Below, one piece after another: positions 1 to 13,925 of a stretch of DNA of 64,000 nucleotides (the stretch's first letter is position 1; the number at the start of each line of letters is the position of its first letter). The translations under genes were made by a program, and so were the position numbers. The stretch covers positions 47,899,559-47,963,558 of the forward strand of contig OY979718.1 of assembly GCA_963855995.1 (NCBI GenBank). The letters are read 5' to 3'. The notes below the pieces were generated by a model. It was given only the letters and a program-made list of their open reading frames with translations, was not told the origin of the DNA and ran no database searches. This stretch comes from Muricea muricata. Its lineage: Eukaryota; Cnidaria; Anthozoa; Malacalcyonacea; Plexauridae.

Positions 1-2223
1 TTATAGAAGTGGTAAATTACTAAAATTAGAAAATTGAATTACTCGCTTCAAAACATATTAAGCACAATTAAAACGTCAATTTTACCACGTCAACAACGCG
101 CTGAAAAGCCCATGACAAAACACCCAAGGCCTGACAATATGGTTTGAAATTGTAGCATGAACACTACTAAATGCTGGCATATGTTTGTACATATTTTCTA
201 TTAGAACTGATCAAGGATATATATATGACGTGCATTTGATGAGAGAAGGTTCGTAAAATATTGTTTTCAGGAATTTTTCATTTATCTTTCTACCTTCTGG
301 ATATAAATATATTTACCCATCTAAATGTAAATAAATCTTTTCAGTTTCAATGTAGAATATAAGTGCTGTTTGAAAAAGCAAACTTTATAGAGCCCCCATG
401 CTAGAAATACCATTTTGCTATTCCTAAATTGATAAAGCATAGGCCAATGCCATATAAGAACTTGGACTTGTTGCATGGCGGGTATAATATCAAGCAGATT
501 TTTGTACAATACACGAGGAATTTTATGTTTCCTCCTTGAGAAAATTATTTAAAAATTTTATTTGGAATACCGAATTTTCTGTTTTACCACGCTGTTTTAA
601 AGCTTGAAAGTTTTAACCCCAACCCCTTCCCCCCCCCCCCTGGCCCGGGACGAGGTTGTTCTTGAACGTCAATGTTTGCTTCAGTTTTTCAAAATCATAC
701 TACGAAACATTAATTTTTCATTGCAAAAATCTCGCCTTCTCTCTCGATACTTGTCATGATAATCTGGGGGTTATCCCAAGAAAAATTTAGAACTGCCCAT
801 TCCAGAGCTGCCTCGAGGTCAGGTGCGGCGCTGTCGGCTGTAGTGTTTATGTCATTGATGTAATCAGAGTTAATCAAAAGTCGATCAAATAAGGAAGGAA
901 CTCCAACGCTAGATTTGTGGTATCCTGGACAAGCCTATGTCTGGATACGCCTATGATCTTATAATGTATATCCGATGTACGTCATAGCTGTACTATCCTG
1001 CATGTTGTCCATGTAATATAAATAGCCATGTATCATAGCAGTGAGATGTGTATTCACGAGTTATTGATTAAAGTTATATACTTGCACAAGCCCCTAGGAG
1101 ATGCGAGTAAAATCCCCTAAAAAATTATGAAATCTAGGCCTCTAAAAAGGCATTTCCTGAGACCAGTGACTAGCTTCAAACCTAGAAACTTTAATTACTA
1201 TGCTTGTGTTTTTTTAGATAATCGATAGAACGAATATTGAATGTTCCGGTACTCAACACCCCCCAAAAAACATAATTTTTCTATATCTCTCTTTAATTTT
1301 ATTATACTTCAATCCAAAGTCCCTAGGTTCAGCATGATAGATAACCTCCAATGTACAAATATGTTTCTCTATATATAGAACTCTTAATTTCACGGCAAAA
1401 ATATAAGCTTCCTCCTTTGGATTATATATCGTACAATTGTACTAAACTACTTCAATTAGGGAAACATCATGACTGCCTGGTATACGTGGTGGAACTGGAT
1501 GAAAGACATGATGTATAGATTTCGTTAGTGAGTTTTTCAGTTACAGTTATTTTAACCAATTAAAATTTTCAACTGTCCTGAATATGATGTAACTACGCGT
1601 AATTTTAAACTATAGAAAGCTGACACCCACGTTTACTCGTGATGTACAATTATATTACATATGTATAGGCATGCAGCTCATTAGAAGTTGCATGTGAATA
1701 TGAGTAAATCACTAAGTAGAATCATTTCGTCAGGTCGGCAAGTCTTCGTTTTGAAGGACACAAATAATGCACCTATAAACTTTAAAGTTAATCTAAAAGA
1801 AAAAGAAGAAGGCAGCTTTAAAACGACATGTTCTGTAACAGTAAAATTTAACACACTTTTGCGTCAACGTTTGTGATGCTAGAAGTAGCCGGGGCATCGA
1901 CACTGTCTTCAGAGAGATCGTCCTTTGACTTAAATAACATTCTACTACGCTGTAGCGTTAACATGTTGTCTCAGTCAGGTCCGTACTCTATCGCATCGGT
2001 CACTTCGATATATTCACGACTAAATGGAAACTATAGGCTTAACAATTAATCTCGCTAACAATGTGTTTGCTGCGTTAGCAAAAATGGTATAGTAATATAA
2101 CATATCCACTCTCTCTCTTCTGACCATGCAGCCCACATTGTTATTGAAAGCAAAGCGAAATGGAAAACAGAATGTAGCCTGAACTCTCGTGCATGTCTTC
2201 ACAGAATGTAGCTTGAACTGTCG
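1..2223. other. Intergenic, no gene seen
   Basis: AT-rich DNA with no coding stretch that I recognise. The only long open frames are about 60 codons and have no recognisable domain or plausible splice context. A C-rich run lies near 628-642. Nothing here pairs as a long inverted repeat. Confidence 0.6.
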
Positions 2224-2875
2224 GTCATATTACATTAAAGTGAATTTTATTTAATTACAGAAAATTGAGATTACGGCCTGGTGTCGTAATTGACTATATA
2301 CAAGGCTAAAGTGTGTTTTTTATGGCCCAGGTGAAGCGATTTTACCATTATTTTTAGCCCTGATGTTTCTTCTACTTATTTGCTTCTAGTTTAGTACGTA
2401 GTTAATTCACCAAAAAACGCTTTTAAGGGGCGTTTTTGTATTATTTTTTATTTACATGATGATGAGAAAGGAAAGACTCGTTCGAGTTTTCAGTGGCAAA
2501 CATCTTTCCCTCCGTGGCCAAAAGGTAAAGATAAAACTATCTTCCGACTTACATCGTTTGACTTTAGTTTTGGGTTGATCGTGCACAGGTCAATTAAGTC
2601 CAACTGTGGTGTTGGTGAAAATTTAATTCTTCACTCGCTCAGTTAGACAGATTGGTTCCCGATCGAGGCAAAAATCAAGTCAAAGCTGCGCGTGGAGTGG
2701 AGAAAAACACTAGGCAGTACCCCGCGAGGCCAGTCTTCTAGTGTTTTTAACTAATATTTAAGCAAATTTCCTTAACTTCACTGTTGGGGACAGATCTGTA
2801 GGGTTGGTGCATTGAATACTTCTCTCTCGCCATCATTTCTCTTCGTTCAAGAAGACAAGTTGTCTTCCTCGAGAA

Positions 2876-3106
2876 ATAGCGACCTTTAGAAACAAGACGG
2901 CGGTAGAATAGGACGGCAATAGAAACGCGGTAGGACTGAGGCGACAACGTTCTCCACCTGACGGCAAACAGTAAGAATTCACGTTGTGAACGAAGCAAGA
3001 CGGCAAAGCGAAGGATTTTGCGCATGCGCAGTTATTGCAACAGCTGATCACGTGAACAAGAAACGCCGTCCTGTTATACTGCCGTCTTGTTTCTAAAGGT
3101 CGCTAT
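2876..3106. mobile_element. MITE nested in the left fold-back arm
   Basis: The ends are inverted copies of each other, ATAGCGACCTTTAGAAACAA at 2876 and its complement ending near 3106. The corresponding place in the right arm (about 5265) runs straight through without this segment, so this is an insertion. TAGCGAC occurs at both flanks, but the exact duplication is ambiguous because the element end resembles the target. Confidence 0.7.
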
Positions 3107-4157
3107 TAGCGACGAGAAGACTTCAAGGCACCACTAAACCATTACACTGTGAAACCACAGCGTACACTACACTGTGCGAGTTACATATGGCTGACTTCTT
3201 CCCGAAGCTTACCGTATAAGAAGCATGGATGCGCAAAGACGCGCAAACATTTTAAAGCCTTTAAACAAGTGTTCTCTTTTAGGAAGGAGTCGAAGACGAC
3301 AACGCTCACCGCTAAGTCAAAGCCGTGTAGTCATGTATTAAGTTGTTTAACTATGTTTAACGATCTTTTATGGCAAGGTCTTTGCAAGAAGGGAAGACGA
3401 AGTTTGCATAGCTAACAACTGTTGTCCTTTTTTTACTTTCCGTGGGCCTTTCTTCTTGATCGACCTTTATATGCCATTACGTTCAGTGTCCATGATATAG
3501 GAGTCACTTGTTTGTGGCCTTGGGTTTAATTCCCAAACACTGAATGGCAGTCTTCGGCTCTTTCAGGTAATGAGATAACATTGCAACCAGATGCACTACG
3601 TTGTCACGCTGTAACCAATTTGTCAACACGGAACACACGTCGAGAGAACGACAGGCAAAAACATATTATTAGAGACATTAAGATTGTCGTTTACGGCAAA
3701 CGGCTAACGTCAGACACTTTGTTTGTAATAAAAACAAAATCATTGACGGTGAAATGTATTTACATATAGGATTTATTCAAAATACCGAAAACTACGTATA
3801 GATACACCTTGTTTAACTACAGAAACTTGGCGGCTGATATTAAATGATTTTCTGCTCACATAGCTTGACGTTTGACTTGTGTGCCGTTTGACGTTTGCAT
3901 TTTACAATTGGACGGCTAGACAAGCTCACAGCCGTTCACTGCAAACGTCAACTCGAACGTCAAGCGATGGATGCCCCAAATTGTTTCACATCAGTTGTAA
4001 CGTTTCGGTGATCATACAAGGTGCCTTAGTGCAGCATTTTAGATTCTTATAATAAATCTTATGGCTTGAACATTTCACGGTTCATGATTTTGATTTCATT
4101 ACAAAAGAATTTCTTGAGGTTAGCCGTTTTCCGTAAACGGCAATCTTAAGGTCTCTC

Positions 4158-4742
4158 ATGTATTCTTGTAGCCTTAACGCCGAACCTGCGAATCAATTTG
4201 TATCACTTAATAGTTTACATCTAATACAACGTATAAAATGCATGTTTACAAAAAGCTGCGAGCGCCAAGGAAATTGTATTCCTGAAGAGCAATAAATAGG
4301 TTTGTTTTAAGACAACGACATGCATATACTTTGATGCAATCTGTGAGCTTCAGGCTTTCTCGTTGATAGGAAACTGTTTTCCTGTTTACTTGTAATATAA
4401 ACTATAAAATACCTAGTCATATACAAGGTGTGAGCATCAATCTTTCTCGTTGATAGGTATGCAAAACTTGTTTCCTGAAGGGTGATAGTTTTGTTTCAGA
4501 ACAATGTCTATAGTTTATTTTGCAGTTTATTTGTGATTATCTATAAAATGCATGGTTATGTGCAAGCTGTGAGTCGCAAACTCTCCCTCATGTTGGTAAT
4601 GAACTCAGTATTTTTGTGTGTCATTCTTAGGATCAATAGTTTCCTATCAACGAGAAAGCTTGACGCTCGCAGCTTGTATACAACATTGCATGATAGAAAT
4701 TGGATCGCAGGTTCGGCGTTAAGGCTAAAAGAATATACCATG
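4158..4742. repeat. Inner palindrome with diverged tandem units
   Basis: The sequence at 4158-4191 (containing CCTTAACGCCGAACCTGCG) recurs inverted at 4707-4742. Between them lie several diverged copies of a unit of roughly 80-140 bp with the core CTTTCTCGTTGATAGG (about 4355, 4440, and inverted at about 4640). It interrupts the right arm of the fold-back, because the left arm lacks it. Confidence 0.65.
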
Positions 4743-5876
4743 TGTTTGCCTGTCGTTGTTTCAACGTGTGTTCCGTGTTGACAAATTGGTTACAGCGTGA
4801 CAACATAGTGCCATCTTGTTTCAATCTTATCTCATTACTTGAAAGAGTTGAAGACAGCCATTCAGTGTTTGGGAATTAAACCCAAGGCCACAAACAAGTG
4901 ACTCCTATATCAAGGATACTGAACGTAATGGCATATAAAGCTCGATCAAGAAAAAAGGCCCACGGAAAGTAAAAATAGACAACAGTTGCTAGCTATAAAA
5001 TATCGTTAAACATAGCTAAACAACTTAAAACATGACTACACGGCTCTGATTTTAGTAAGCATTGTCGTGTTGACTCTTCCCTGAAAGAAAACACTTGCTT
5101 TAAATGCTCTAAAATGTTTGCGCATCCATGCTTCCTGCACCGTAAGCTTTGGGAAGAAGTCAGCCATATGTAATTGACACAGTGTAGAGGTTTAGTCAGC
5201 TAAACCACTACACTGTACTTTTACAGTGTAGAGGTTTAGTGGTGCCTTGAAGTCCTCTCGTCGCTATTTCTCGACGAAGACAACTTGTCTTCTTGAACGA
5301 AGAGAAATAACGGCGAGAACGTTATCAAGGCACCAACCCTACAGGCCCGTCCCCACCAGTCACGTTAAGGAAATTTGCTGAAATATTAGTTAAAAACAAC
5401 AGGCAAACAACGTTTACCTCCTTGGCCTCGCGGTACTGTCTAGTGTTTTCCTGTACTTCACCGCCCAGCTTTGACTTCAGTTTTGGGTGGATCGTTGACC
5501 AGACTTCCCAACTGAACGAGTGAAGAATTAAATTTTCACCAACACCTCAGTTGGACTTGGCCGGTCAACGATCCACCCAAAACCAAAGTCAAACGATGTG
5601 GACAATCAGAAAGACAGTTACCTTTACCTCTCGGCCACGGAGGGACAGATGTTTGCCGATGAAAACTCGAACAAGTTTTTCCTTGCTCATCATCATGCAA
5701 ATAAAAAAAAATATACAAAAACGCCACTTACAGGCGTTTTTTTGGTGAATTGACTACGTAAATTAGAAGTAAATACGTAGAAGAGACATCTGGGCTAAAA
5801 GTAATGGTGAAGTCGCTTCATTTGGGCCATAAAAAGCAAATTTTAGCTTCGTGTATAGAGTTTTAATTACCACACA

Positions 5877-6303
5877 TACGGGTATTCGGCGGCGGACAAT
5901 GTCATTGACGTCACTCGCTCCTGGTCAGTCAAAGAGAAAGCTTCAGGAAAATATGTCTGCCACGACGAGGTTTTCGACGGGTTTTGAAAGTACCTTAAAC
6001 AATGAGAATAATACGAATTTATTACACAGAAATGGCAAACACACGAATGAAAGTTTGCGGACGAAAATCGAACCAAAATGATGAAGAAATGGGGTAAAAA
6101 TTTCCAAGCATATGTTGCCGTAGACGAAGAAATTCAAAATCAAAATGGCGTCGTCTTCTTCTCCAATCTCAAAGATGCAACTAAAATCGTTCTAGTGAAG
6201 TGGGGTGTCAACAATATTGGGTATTCGTTAAACACGTAAGTATTCTTTAAAAATTCTACGTATTTAAATGATAAATATTTTAGTTATTAGATGTTACCTT
6301 TTT
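5877..6303. other. Right-arm-only segment of the fold-back
   Basis: This stretch breaks the pairing with the left arm. Flanking sequence on both sides matches 2270-2300, but the segment itself has no partner. It contains short open frames including one of 76 codons, none of which I recognise. It is either an insertion in the right arm or a deletion from the left arm. Confidence 0.5.
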
Positions 6304-6382
6304 GATAAAAATCCGGCCAGCACACCAGGTCGTTATCTCAGTTTTCTGTAATTAAATAAAATTCACCTTAATGTAATATGAC

Positions 6383-9305
6383 TGAGTTTATATTTCCCTT
6401 GCTTTCTCTAGTTAAACCGTAAGAGAACCGTTCGGAATGGAACACCAGAGACACGATTAAAACGGAACTTTTTTCAGGTAAAATAATTTTTTATCAATAT
6501 TCTGCGTCATTTAGCTATGCAACTGGTTAATTTTCTTTAGGAAATTAAAGTATTTGCTGCCATTTGAAATGTTTCTATTTTTCATATCTTGCATATTGAA
6601 CTTTACATTATAGATATTCCAGAGATATTGTGAGACAACCACGTGACAACTGTGATGCGACATACCACAGCCAAAAACGACCTTCAAGAGGATTTAGTGG
6701 TAAGGAAACCAAATATGACAATTGATAGTTTGCAATCGACGCCATCTTGGTTGACGTTTGAAACACATGGCAACCACAAAGTATTTATTCATTATTTCTG
6801 ATCCTATCGAGCCATACATCTTTAAAGTATCATTCATGATACGCTAAAACTAACGATGAAATAGTAAATTGACACAAGTACTTCGCTGTAAACAGCTGAG
6901 GTCATCTGCAGAGTCAACCAAGATGGCGCCCAGTGACACGAAATGACGTCATGTGCAAACCAAGAATATACTTAGTATCGTTGCAATTTCTCTATTACCC
7001 CCCCCCCCCCTCCACACACACCACCGCGAGCGATTCAGTAATTTACGTGGAAAAATTAATTAAGCCCTCTGTTTATAAAGCGCCTTCTTTAACGTTGTTT
7101 TTATGATCAAAATCATTTTTGGCAATGCACGTATCCAGTAAGACCACACTCACTTTACGGGGATTAATAGAGTTTATAATAATAATGATAATTATTATAA
7201 TGTATCAAGACCACACCCACTCTACTTGGATTAATAGAGTTTACGATAATAATGAAGTATCAAGTGCAGTATCGGTTGCGTCAATAATTTTTTATGAACT
7301 TTATCATAACTTACTTTATTTTCTTCTTTCTTTCTTTCTTTCTTTTCAAAACCTCTTCTGTTGAATGATGCACTGCACTCTATATCATGAAACACCGAAA
7401 TTCAGATTTCCAGTTGAAATTCAAAGGCAATTCTGAGCTAGGGTCATGTGAGAATACTGAATCAACGAGTGTTTACATGTATGACCTTTGAATTGCCTTT
7501 GATTTGAACTGCAAGCCTGAATTTCATGATTCTTGCAATTCAGACTCTAGTTTAATCTCGACTTGAAATGTCCCCTTTCTTTACCTCCCCTCGTTGCCTT
7601 CTTTCCCTAAATTTCCCTCCTAGCGTAGTACACCCTTCCTTCACACCACACCAATGATTAAGGCAATCAATGATTATATGATTACTAAGGCAATCAATGA
7701 TTATATGAATTTAATTCCGCCTACTCGTTAACAGCCTTAGCTATTTACCCTGGTTCTGACTAACTCCTTGCATGGGTATCACGAGTCTAAAGTGGGGATT
7801 GAGCCTAATACCTCAGAGCCACTTCCCGCGCGCATGCATGGCGCTTTCTTAAACAGAAAACCATTTGGTATTTTATCACACTCTTATTTTCTTACAAATC
7901 ATTCACGTAATAAAAAAAGTGTGAACCCATATTAAGGAAATTGTTGGCATTCTTAAGCGCCCGTTTTAGTCTTCTAACGTGCGTGGTCAAATACTTTTTT
8001 GAGTTTCTTTAAAATATATCTTGGGCTTTAAGTCTGCCTGAATAAAATATTATATACTGCCCACTTCAAAAAACAAAACAGAATGTTTGATATAAATGCA
8101 TAAATATATTTGACCGTGAACGTTAGGGGACTGGAAATTACTCCCAAGAATTCATTCAATTGTCCGCGGGTTTTAGTGATTTAGGAGTGTTGTTCGTCGA
8201 CTACCCTCTGAAACAGGCAACGCTGATCATAATTATTTAGTCCTCTCTAATACTTTTTAAGGTAGCTCTCTTTGCTTATCTTGTCAACAGATTTCTAAAC
8301 ACCGTAATTGTTGATTTTTTTAAAGGATGTCAAAGTGAATACACCAACCAGCAACAAATGACAGAACAAGATGAAAAATAATTGATATCGACCCAGAATT
8401 AAACCACTAGCCGTGTCCATCAGATGTCAAGATGCAAATACTAATACAATGTACGGTTTGTCAAAGTCATTTACAATCAAATTTTCGCCTAGTTTCCAAT
8501 ATTCTGAAATATTTTGTAACATTAATTTTCTTTTTTTTTTATGATGGCTAACGGGATACGAGTGAGCTTGTTACCTACTGGACGACGTGATGTTTTACGA
8601 AGAGAGAGTGGCAACCAGATCAAACCATAAACAGCGTGATGAAACGAAACCAATCGAAGCCACGACGATCCTAAGATAGACTTAAAGTAGTAAGTCACTT
8701 CTTTCTCAGTTCTACTTTCAAATTATTTGCTTCGTGAACCCATGCCAAATTCTGCAATTAGATTGATATGGCAATAGACAGTAACATCTCGAACTAACGT
8801 TTCCAGTGAGGGTATTGCAGCCGAAAGCACAAAACAAAGGATCTTTCACTACTTGAAACGATATAAACAGAATTTGACGTTTCGAGCGAAGGCCCTTCGT
8901 CGGGAAGTTAGTAGTCATTAGTGACGTCACAAACTGGGTTAGCTACGTAATACCTCAACCAAATGGTGAATGGTTAAATTGCAAGGTCAGGGCCAGAGCT
9001 CGCGATCCTCTTTGCACGAGGCTTTGGGAAATGTTAGATAATTATAAAAATCTGGGAAATTTTAATTATTCAAGAAGCAAAGCTGAACCTAAAGCTCTAT
9101 CATTTTCAGGCCGATCGGAATAAAAGATAACGCAATGTTATATAAACGAAATTTAGTGTTAGTTTGCACAAGTAATATTGAGATCATTGATATGTACAGA
9201 TTAAGCCAACGACAACAAAGACATCTTATAATTACTTTGTTTCAGTATTATTCGTATAATGACACTAGTACGTCCAAGCGTCTTACGTACGTGCTAATTA
9301 AGCTA
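6383..9305. other. Intergenic, small repeats only
   Basis: No gene was recognised. It contains a C-run near 6998-7010, two related copies of a segment ending in GGATTAATAGAGTTTA near 7160 and 7230, a TTTC microsatellite at 7325-7350, an inverted repeat with arms at about 7393-7433 and 7486-7528, and a 27-bp unit tandemly duplicated at about 7660-7713. A short palindromic motif, CGAGCGAAGGCCCTTCGTCG, lies near 8883. Confidence 0.55.
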
Positions 9306-10280
9306 CAGGGAGTTGCAAAAAAAAGAGCCCTTTCAAAAATGGCTTACTTGGTTTATAATGACTATGAATAAGGAGAATGTTAACAAAAATTGTCTTTTTG
9401 TACTTACATAGGTACTTGTGTGTAAGTACAAACAATAATTGCAATTCTTACTCAAATGTTTGAAAGACAGGTGCATTTGGTTAGTTTTTAAAATTAATTC
9501 AAAATGGCGGTTTTAAATTGGAAACTTGCTAATGTAGTTGAATTATTTCTTCACCACGTGTCTTCTCTGCATTAATTGTTCATACACGACAAGGTGGGAT
9601 GTGTCGATAAATGTATGCAAATTATTACTTTCATGCGGAAATTGTTTTGTGGCTTTTTCCTCGACCATGAGTTAGATTTTTACTTCAGAAATCAGAATAA
9701 TCCAGAAATCAGAAACCAAATGTTGATGATTGCTTGCTCCAAGGCCCACATTTTTCTTGTTAAAACAGCATTTGGATCACTATATGTCTACATCATGTAC
9801 TGATACATCACACGATGGGTCAACCAACTGACTAAAATATAAAGTAAGTGTGGCCTTGGAGTTAACTTTGCCGATAATAGAAGCACCTGCCTAAATGAAT
9901 CGCATTCTAGTGGCGCATTCTTTCACAGACACCATTGTGTACATGAAATAATTACATACCTATTACGCTACAATGTGCTTTCACATTTCGACCTACATTA
10001 TTGAGTAATTTTTAAATATTTAAACGTATTTTTGGCAAAGACTTTAATCATATTGCTGAATTTTAGGTTCAAAATTGCCATCTTTAATTTGGTTTAAAAC
10101 TCATTAAATAGATCTGTTAATAAATATTTAAGTAAGAATTGCAGTTAATGCTTGTACTTACACACAGGTACCTATGAAGTACAAAAACACAACTTTTGTT
10201 AACATTCTCCTTATTTATAGTCATTATTAATCAGGTAAGCCATTTTTGAAGGGGGCTCCTTTTTTTTTGGCAAACCCCTG
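9306..10280. mobile_element. TA-flanked mariner-like non-autonomous element
   Basis: The terminal inverted repeats are about 150 bp (9306 to about 9460 and 10125 to 10280). They begin CAGGG-G-TTGC-AAAAAAA and are flanked by TA on both sides, the target of Tc1/mariner elements. Both arms include a TTAACA-TTCTCCTTATT stretch and a tract of short TACTTAC repeats. The interior (9460-10125) has an open frame of 75 codons with no transposase motif, so the element looks non-autonomous. Confidence 0.75.
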
Positions 10281-13200
10281 TACGTCCCATTTTTTAAGCT
10301 TATAAGCCATATTCAACCTGTTTAAATATTGCGCACCTGCATAGTGCACTGGATCCGATAGTAATGGAATGATCGAATTCTGTGCATTCTTCTGGGCTTT
10401 TTCCCAGGCCTTGCAAATCCTCCTATGGAGGATCCGGGCTTTGGCTGCAAGACTAATATAGTGTTGAAAATAGACACGAATATAATTTCAAGCAGGGCGC
10501 TGCTTGTGACGTAACATGCATATCCAAAATAGCCCAAGATAGCGGATGGCTTATATATGATAATTTAAATCAAATTGTCTTGAGAAGTAAACAACATTTA
10601 AGCAAACTGTATAATAGTTGTCCAGGTAATCCTAAAATTCTTTCGAATAAGACGTTGTTTTGAAATTTATTGCCATATCCATTGCTTCTGTCGGCGGGGT
10701 TGACACCAAGCATGTACCGAGGTTTGGTGTCTTCACTTAGATAAAAAGTAATACTATGCTTGATCAACTTCTATGATTTTAAATACATTATTTTTGAAAA
10801 TGGGAAAATTGCTTGGGGAAATGATACTGTACAACAATTGTGTATGGTCGTTAAACTTCATTGTTCACCCAACATATGGTTGTTGAACTTTACTGTTCGC
10901 TCGAACATGGGGATTTTTACCTGAAGTTATCGTTCCAGTATTTATTAAGTTGGGAAGCCCTTTCTTGTCAAATAAAATACCACCCTCCACCTTCAAAGTT
11001 ACACCTTGCTTCTAACTTTCAATTGTAAATGATTGAATTTTAGCGAATAGTTGGCAAGAATGCTCAACGTAAAATATTACCCTACAATTTTGAATACAAA
11101 TTGACATATTAATAGAAACAGTAATTTCGTCTGCTATTCAAAATCAGCCACATAAATACAAGATGCTTATATTAAGAATATTTTATAATTAAATCGAATT
11201 ATTATTTAACGGATACGATTATTTCATTTCGAAAGGCGATGTGGTGTGAGCTTGAACGATTCTGGACGACATTGACCACAAAACAATGACAATCCACAAG
11301 AATGAGAAGATACGACATTGTAATAGAAAGTAGTGGTAATTTACAAGTTAGTAGAAAACAAAATACTTATTCTTTAGAAATCAAATTTTATTTTTTCTCG
11401 TCAAAACAATCGTTTCTCGTTGTGAAAAAAGAAAAAGCGGCAAATTGGTTAAAAATACACAAGGAAATAAGACTTGAGATTTTTGTATACTATTTTATTG
11501 TTCCTTACTTCATTGTAAAAATAGTATTATTGCTTATATTTTTTTGGCCTTTTTAAATTCCCAAAGGAATACAACATGCTTTGTTTCCATGGTGATATTT
11601 AAATTCATGGAGACTTGACCTAATGCATGCAATCCTCTTTGATTATTAATATGATAAGTATCTTGATGCTTTCGGGTTTGTTTTGGTAAACAGAAACAAT
11701 TGGACAATTAAGCCATTGTTTGTGTGCACTAAAGCAAATTACGGAAGTGGTTTGAGAGCAGCTGCGACGTACCATGCAAATAAAGGTGTTTCGGTTAAAT
11801 AAGTACGAGAATTGCGGTAAAGTTATAAAATATTTCGATGCTTTTGGAATATATAGAGTAACTGTACTAACTATATGAACATTAAAAGTTTCATGTCAAC
11901 TACGGTTAATACGGCTTTACATCCCTATAGATGAGTCGTAATGTAAAAACAACTCAAACTGAGTTTTACGTTTTAAAATGCTTTTCATCTTCGCATATAT
12001 CTCATGCTTATTTAACCCAGCCTTAGAATTTGGTAAGTATCAGAATTAAATTTGCTTCACACCAGTAAACACAACGAAAAGCCCATGCCCTTTCAGCTAA
12101 GGTTTTACGTTTGAAGGATCAATCAAATACTCAGTCTAAGTGGGTTTAAGTAGCCAGAGATAACGTAATTTATCATTTTATTTTCCTTTTTTGTTTATAA
12201 CGTAATTTATTAGCTAAATGTATGGACTGAGAGGGTGTGAGCCGTGTGTAAGTTGCATGGGGCTAGGTTTATTAAAGGAATTAAAATTTTTGAAAGTATG
12301 CCAAAAACAAAATCTATCTTCACTTCCACGTAAGTTTCAACATCATTCAAATTAGTCTATGATTATTATTTCCTCGAAAAAATGCGTACTGAGTTTTTTA
12401 TATTTTGCAAGGAAATTTAAGTAGAATTCTCACCTGTTTTATGTACGACATTTGATGTTTTTAGATTCGACCTTTTTCTGTTTACGTTTGACCTATAATA
12501 TCCAAATAAAATGCATAATTTAAAATGCATACTTTACCAAAATTTTAATTCTTTTGATTTTCGCTCTTTGGGTGGCAGTTGGGGTGGTGGTGGTGCATGC
12601 GGGTTTTTCAGCTGTGAGTGACTGTGCGATGGTGAGGAAAGTGAGGGTAACGAATGGAATGCAGAAGCTTAGGACCGAGGAAGACAGCTTAGAACTGAGG
12701 CAGGTAGGCAGTTGGTAGGATCAGAGGGGGGCACCTGTCATTTTGGCTTTGGGAATCAAATTTGCATGCTAAGTACTTAAGTCACTAATGTTTGTTGTTT
12801 TCATTTTTTAGGTATGCGCGGTTGCTCTCTGGAGAAGATCAACTTAGCAATTTGCATTAGCATTTGCAAGGTTGCTCTTCTCTTCGCCTCGCTACCCCGG
12901 CCAGCTTTCCGGGTGCTATTTCCACCGTAAATAAGTAGAAGTACTTGTACTATATGTATAAGTACTTCTACTTAGGTGGAAGTAGCACTTGGGGAGCTGG
13001 CCGGGGTAGGGGGATTTTTTTTTATTCAATTTCTCAATTCCCATGGGAATTGAATTTTTAATTAAAAGGAGTCACATGTAAATTTTATAAACAATTTATT
13101 TGAAAAGAATTTGTAAAGATTACAATTTGAATAACAATAAAAAGAGACTAACTACCACAAATTTGTACTCATTCAAATAATAATAGAAGAAAGCAGAACA

Positions 13201-13921
13201 CGACAGTAAATACTGCGCTTAACACAAGTGAAAAAACGCGAGGGAAGGAACAAGACCTAAAAACTGCATCTTTTCAAGATGTTTATACTTCAATACTTTA
13301 TGGCAGAGCATTGACTAACACATTTTAAGCGTCTGAGCTAAAAGGCATTGTTGATGATAGAAATACATAATTTCATTTCAGCTGTGTTTTGTGTAAGTCA
13401 GACAAAATAAGTGCACAAATTACTAGCCAATTTTTATTTCTTTGCGACATGTAAAGACGGCACATGATTCCTCCAGGAAATACTTTTTTGTGACTCAAAA
13501 AGCTCTTGCACACGTCGAAAAATCACAGAGACAATTATTTATGAAAAAATACGAAATTGACAAGGGCGTGAAATTTCAATGCCGGAGCCATATCTTTTTC
13601 TGATTGTGTTTCCAACCTGACAATGTGGAATTGTTAAATATGCAAATTTCATTTTCTAAATAAAAAAGTCCAAAACTACATAGAATAAAAACGAAACCTT
13701 TTAGGATATTGTGCAGAGCATGGCGTTTTTTCACAAACAAATCCCTTAGCCATTTCACTGCACAACATGTATGAATTTTTCTTTAGCAAATAATATTAAA
13801 AAGCCTCTGACACCTTATTTCTTCTGGTGTGCACAAGAACAGAAGCTTTCTGCACAAATTATGATAATTTGGTTGAGATAATCTTTGAAAATCTTTATTG
13901 ACATTCATAATTTTGTTTTTC
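10281..13921. other. Intergenic, one strong hairpin
   Basis: No coding region was recognised. An 84-codon frame at 11302-11556 has no domain that I know. A strong hairpin at 12891-13006 is listed separately. The stretch 12570-12760 is richer in G than its surroundings but shows no gene structure. Confidence 0.5.
12891..13006. repeat. Long hairpin (MITE-like)
   Basis: The left arm (12891-12946, CTACCCCGGCCAGCT...AAGTACTT) pairs with the right arm (12957-13006, ending AGCTGGCCGGGGTAG). The loop is only about ten bases. It contains no coding sequence and is probably a small fold-back MITE. Confidence 0.75.
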
Positions 13922-13925
13922 TTAA

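Larger units (their letters stand above)
2224..6382. mobile_element. 4.2-kb fold-back DNA element with very long inverted arms
   Basis: The left arm (2224 to about 3715) is the reverse complement, with scattered mismatches and indels, of the right arm (about 4117 to 6382). The outermost paired bases are GTCATATTAC at 2224 and GTAATATGAC ending at 6382. Further matching blocks include 2450-2515 with 5640-5705, 3180-3240 with 5110-5175, and 3455-3560 with 4850-4935. No transposase or other coding sequence is visible inside; the open frames in the arms are short. The two arms differ by nested insertions: a 230-bp hairpin MITE in the left arm, and a 580-bp palindrome plus a 430-bp segment in the right arm. 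No clear target duplication was found. It is best read as a non-autonomous fold-back transposon, or else a large inverted duplication. Confidence 0.8.

Noticed and set aside
2747-3769. Open frames of 62-92 codons on both strands inside the fold-back
   Set aside because: They lie in inverted arms that produce mirror frames, have no domain, and are broken in the partner arm.
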